7,639 nucleotides of DNA, taken from the NCBI GenBank assembly GCA_016196905.1, contig JACPWV010000218.1, positions 1-7,639 of the forward strand, given 5' to 3'. Below, in pieces: positions 7,284-7,639 of this stretch. The notes under the pieces were generated by a model. The model had not been told where the DNA came from, did not search any database, and was given only the letters and a program-made list of their open reading frames with translations. The DNA comes from Chloroflexota bacterium (lineage in GTDB: Bacteria; Chloroflexota; Anaerolineae; UBA7937; JACPPX01). Both the position numbers and the translations under genes were made by a program. Within the stretch, counting starts at the first letter, position 1. Every line of letters begins with the position of its first letter.

Positions 7284-7313
7284 CGCGATGTCGGCTGCCT
7301 TTCGATGCTCTAC

Positions 7314-7342
7314 ATTCTAAGCGTAGCTCAGAACAAGCGCAA
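7314..7342 (-). promoter_or_regulatory. Probable sigma-A promoter of the GH57 gene
   Basis: The minus strand shows TTGCGC (7342-7337), a 17-bp spacer and TAGAAT (7319-7314): three of six -35 matches, five of six -10 matches, and ideal spacing. Initiation near 7307 would give a short leader of about 24 nt before the ATG at 7283. The -35 box overlaps the outer end of the A/T tail of the upstream terminator by two bases, so one transcription unit ends directly where the next begins. Confidence 0.55.
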
Positions 7343-7374
7343 CAAAAAGTCGCGTCGACTTTGATCGACGCGAC
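7341..7374 (-). terminator. Intrinsic (rho-independent) terminator of the upstream, partly seen gene
   Basis: On the minus strand a perfect 10-bp stem, GTCGCGTCGA (7374-7365) and TCGACGCGAC (7358-7349), encloses the 6-nt loop TCAAAG. It is followed at once by TTTTTGTT. This is a strong canonical terminator, placed about 110 bases after the TAA stop of the preceding gene and before the GH57 promoter, so GH57 starts a new transcription unit. Confidence 0.9.
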
Positions 7375-7407
7375 GACCCTTTGCCGAGCCAGGACCTTGC
7401 TTGCTGC

Positions 7408-7431
7408 GAGGACTCGATCGTCGATGTCCTC
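7408..7431 (-). other. Bulged hairpin in the 3' untranslated region of the upstream gene
   Basis: On the minus strand GAGGAC, a one-base A bulge, TCGA, the loop CGA, TCGA and GTCCTC form a 10-bp stem with one bulge. No U-tract follows. It lies between the stop codon (7485) and the intrinsic terminator (7374-7341), so it would be transcribed as part of the 3' UTR and may protect the message or be a protein-binding element. The rest of 7375-7484 shows nothing recognisable. Confidence 0.45.
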
Positions 7432-7484
7432 CAGCCGATGGGGGCTGCCACCGGCACCTCGAGCTGCCCGCGACTCAGGAGCGA

Positions 7485-7639
7485 TTATTCCTTGCGCCGC
7501 AAAGCCAAGACCAAGGCGGCCCCTCCGAGCCCCGCGCCGAGGATGGCAATGGCTGCGATCCACGGGATGGCCTGAGCCCAACCGCCTGCGAGCAGCGATT
7601 GCTTCAGCTCTTCTTGTCGCTGGTCGAGAGCGGACAGGA
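7485..7639 (-). CDS. C-terminal end of a membrane-anchored protein (5' part outside the window)
   Basis: Fifty codons are visible before the TAA stop at 7487-7485, and the gene continues past the right edge. The fragment begins with a charged, helix-prone stretch (LSALDQRQEELKQ), then a Gly/Trp turn, then a hydrophobic helix of about 22 residues rich in Ala, Ile, Leu and Gly. It ends in the basic tail LRRKE. This is the pattern of a C-terminal transmembrane anchor with the tail in the cytoplasm and the missing main part outside. No sorting motif such as LPXTG is seen. The family cannot be named from this fragment. The frame is supported by the strong terminator about 110 bases downstream on the same strand. 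Confidence 0.7.
   Translation of the reverse strand, partial: LSALDQRQEELKQSLLAGGWAQAIPWIAAIAILGAGLGGAALVLALRRKE

Noticed and set aside
7246..7581. 111-codon minus-strand frame across the GH57 upstream region
   Set aside because: It would run through the terminator and promoter and overlap both the anchored protein end and the GH57 start in another frame. The product looks random and Arg/Ala-rich.

Overview
The window is GC-rich and every credible gene lies on the minus strand, so it is read from the right edge to the left. It carries the end of one gene and three complete long genes: a GH57 4-alpha-glucanotransferase/alpha-amylase type enzyme, a very large membrane-anchored protein with two TIM-barrel-like regions, and a membrane-anchored GH172 (formerly DUF2961) protein. 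Envelope-type glycosidases with a signal anchor and a Pro/Ala linker, a thermophile-type GH57 enzyme, GC-rich codons and no mobile elements suggest a Chloroflexota-like (possibly thermophilic) bacterium. That assignment is an inference from protein flavour, and no marker gene is present to prove it.

Right to left: (1) 7639-7485 is the last 50 codons of a protein ending in a C-terminal transmembrane helix and a basic tail. Its 3' flank holds a bulged hairpin (7408-7431) and then a textbook intrinsic terminator (10-bp perfect stem, A/T tail) at 7341-7374. (2) A sigma-A-like promoter (7314-7342) overlaps the tail of that terminator and drives the GH57 gene (7283-5151), which has no signal peptide and is presumably cytosolic, in glycogen/maltodextrin metabolism. 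(3) A perfect-consensus promoter, TTGACA-17 bp-TATAAT, starts inside the last codons of the GH57 gene and drives the 990-residue protein (5076-2104): N-terminal membrane anchor, unknown beta-rich region, GH18-like barrel that has lost its catalytic Glu, Ig-like domain, Pro-Ala linker, then a clan GH-A (GH39/PslG-like) barrel with both catalytic Glu. (4) The GH172 gene (about 2019-73) follows with no visible promoter and is probably co-transcribed. A pair of competing hairpins sits in the gap between them.

Likely logic: the GH57 unit serves internal alpha-glucan turnover. The two downstream genes make two membrane-tethered, outward-facing glycan-active proteins that may work on the same envelope or extracellular polysaccharide. 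A furanose-containing glycan is possible, because known GH172 enzymes act on D-arabinofuranosides and fructofuranosides. No RNA gene, CRISPR array, insertion sequence or gene-free stretch over 300 bases was seen. Long open frames on the plus strand are GC-driven antisense shadows.
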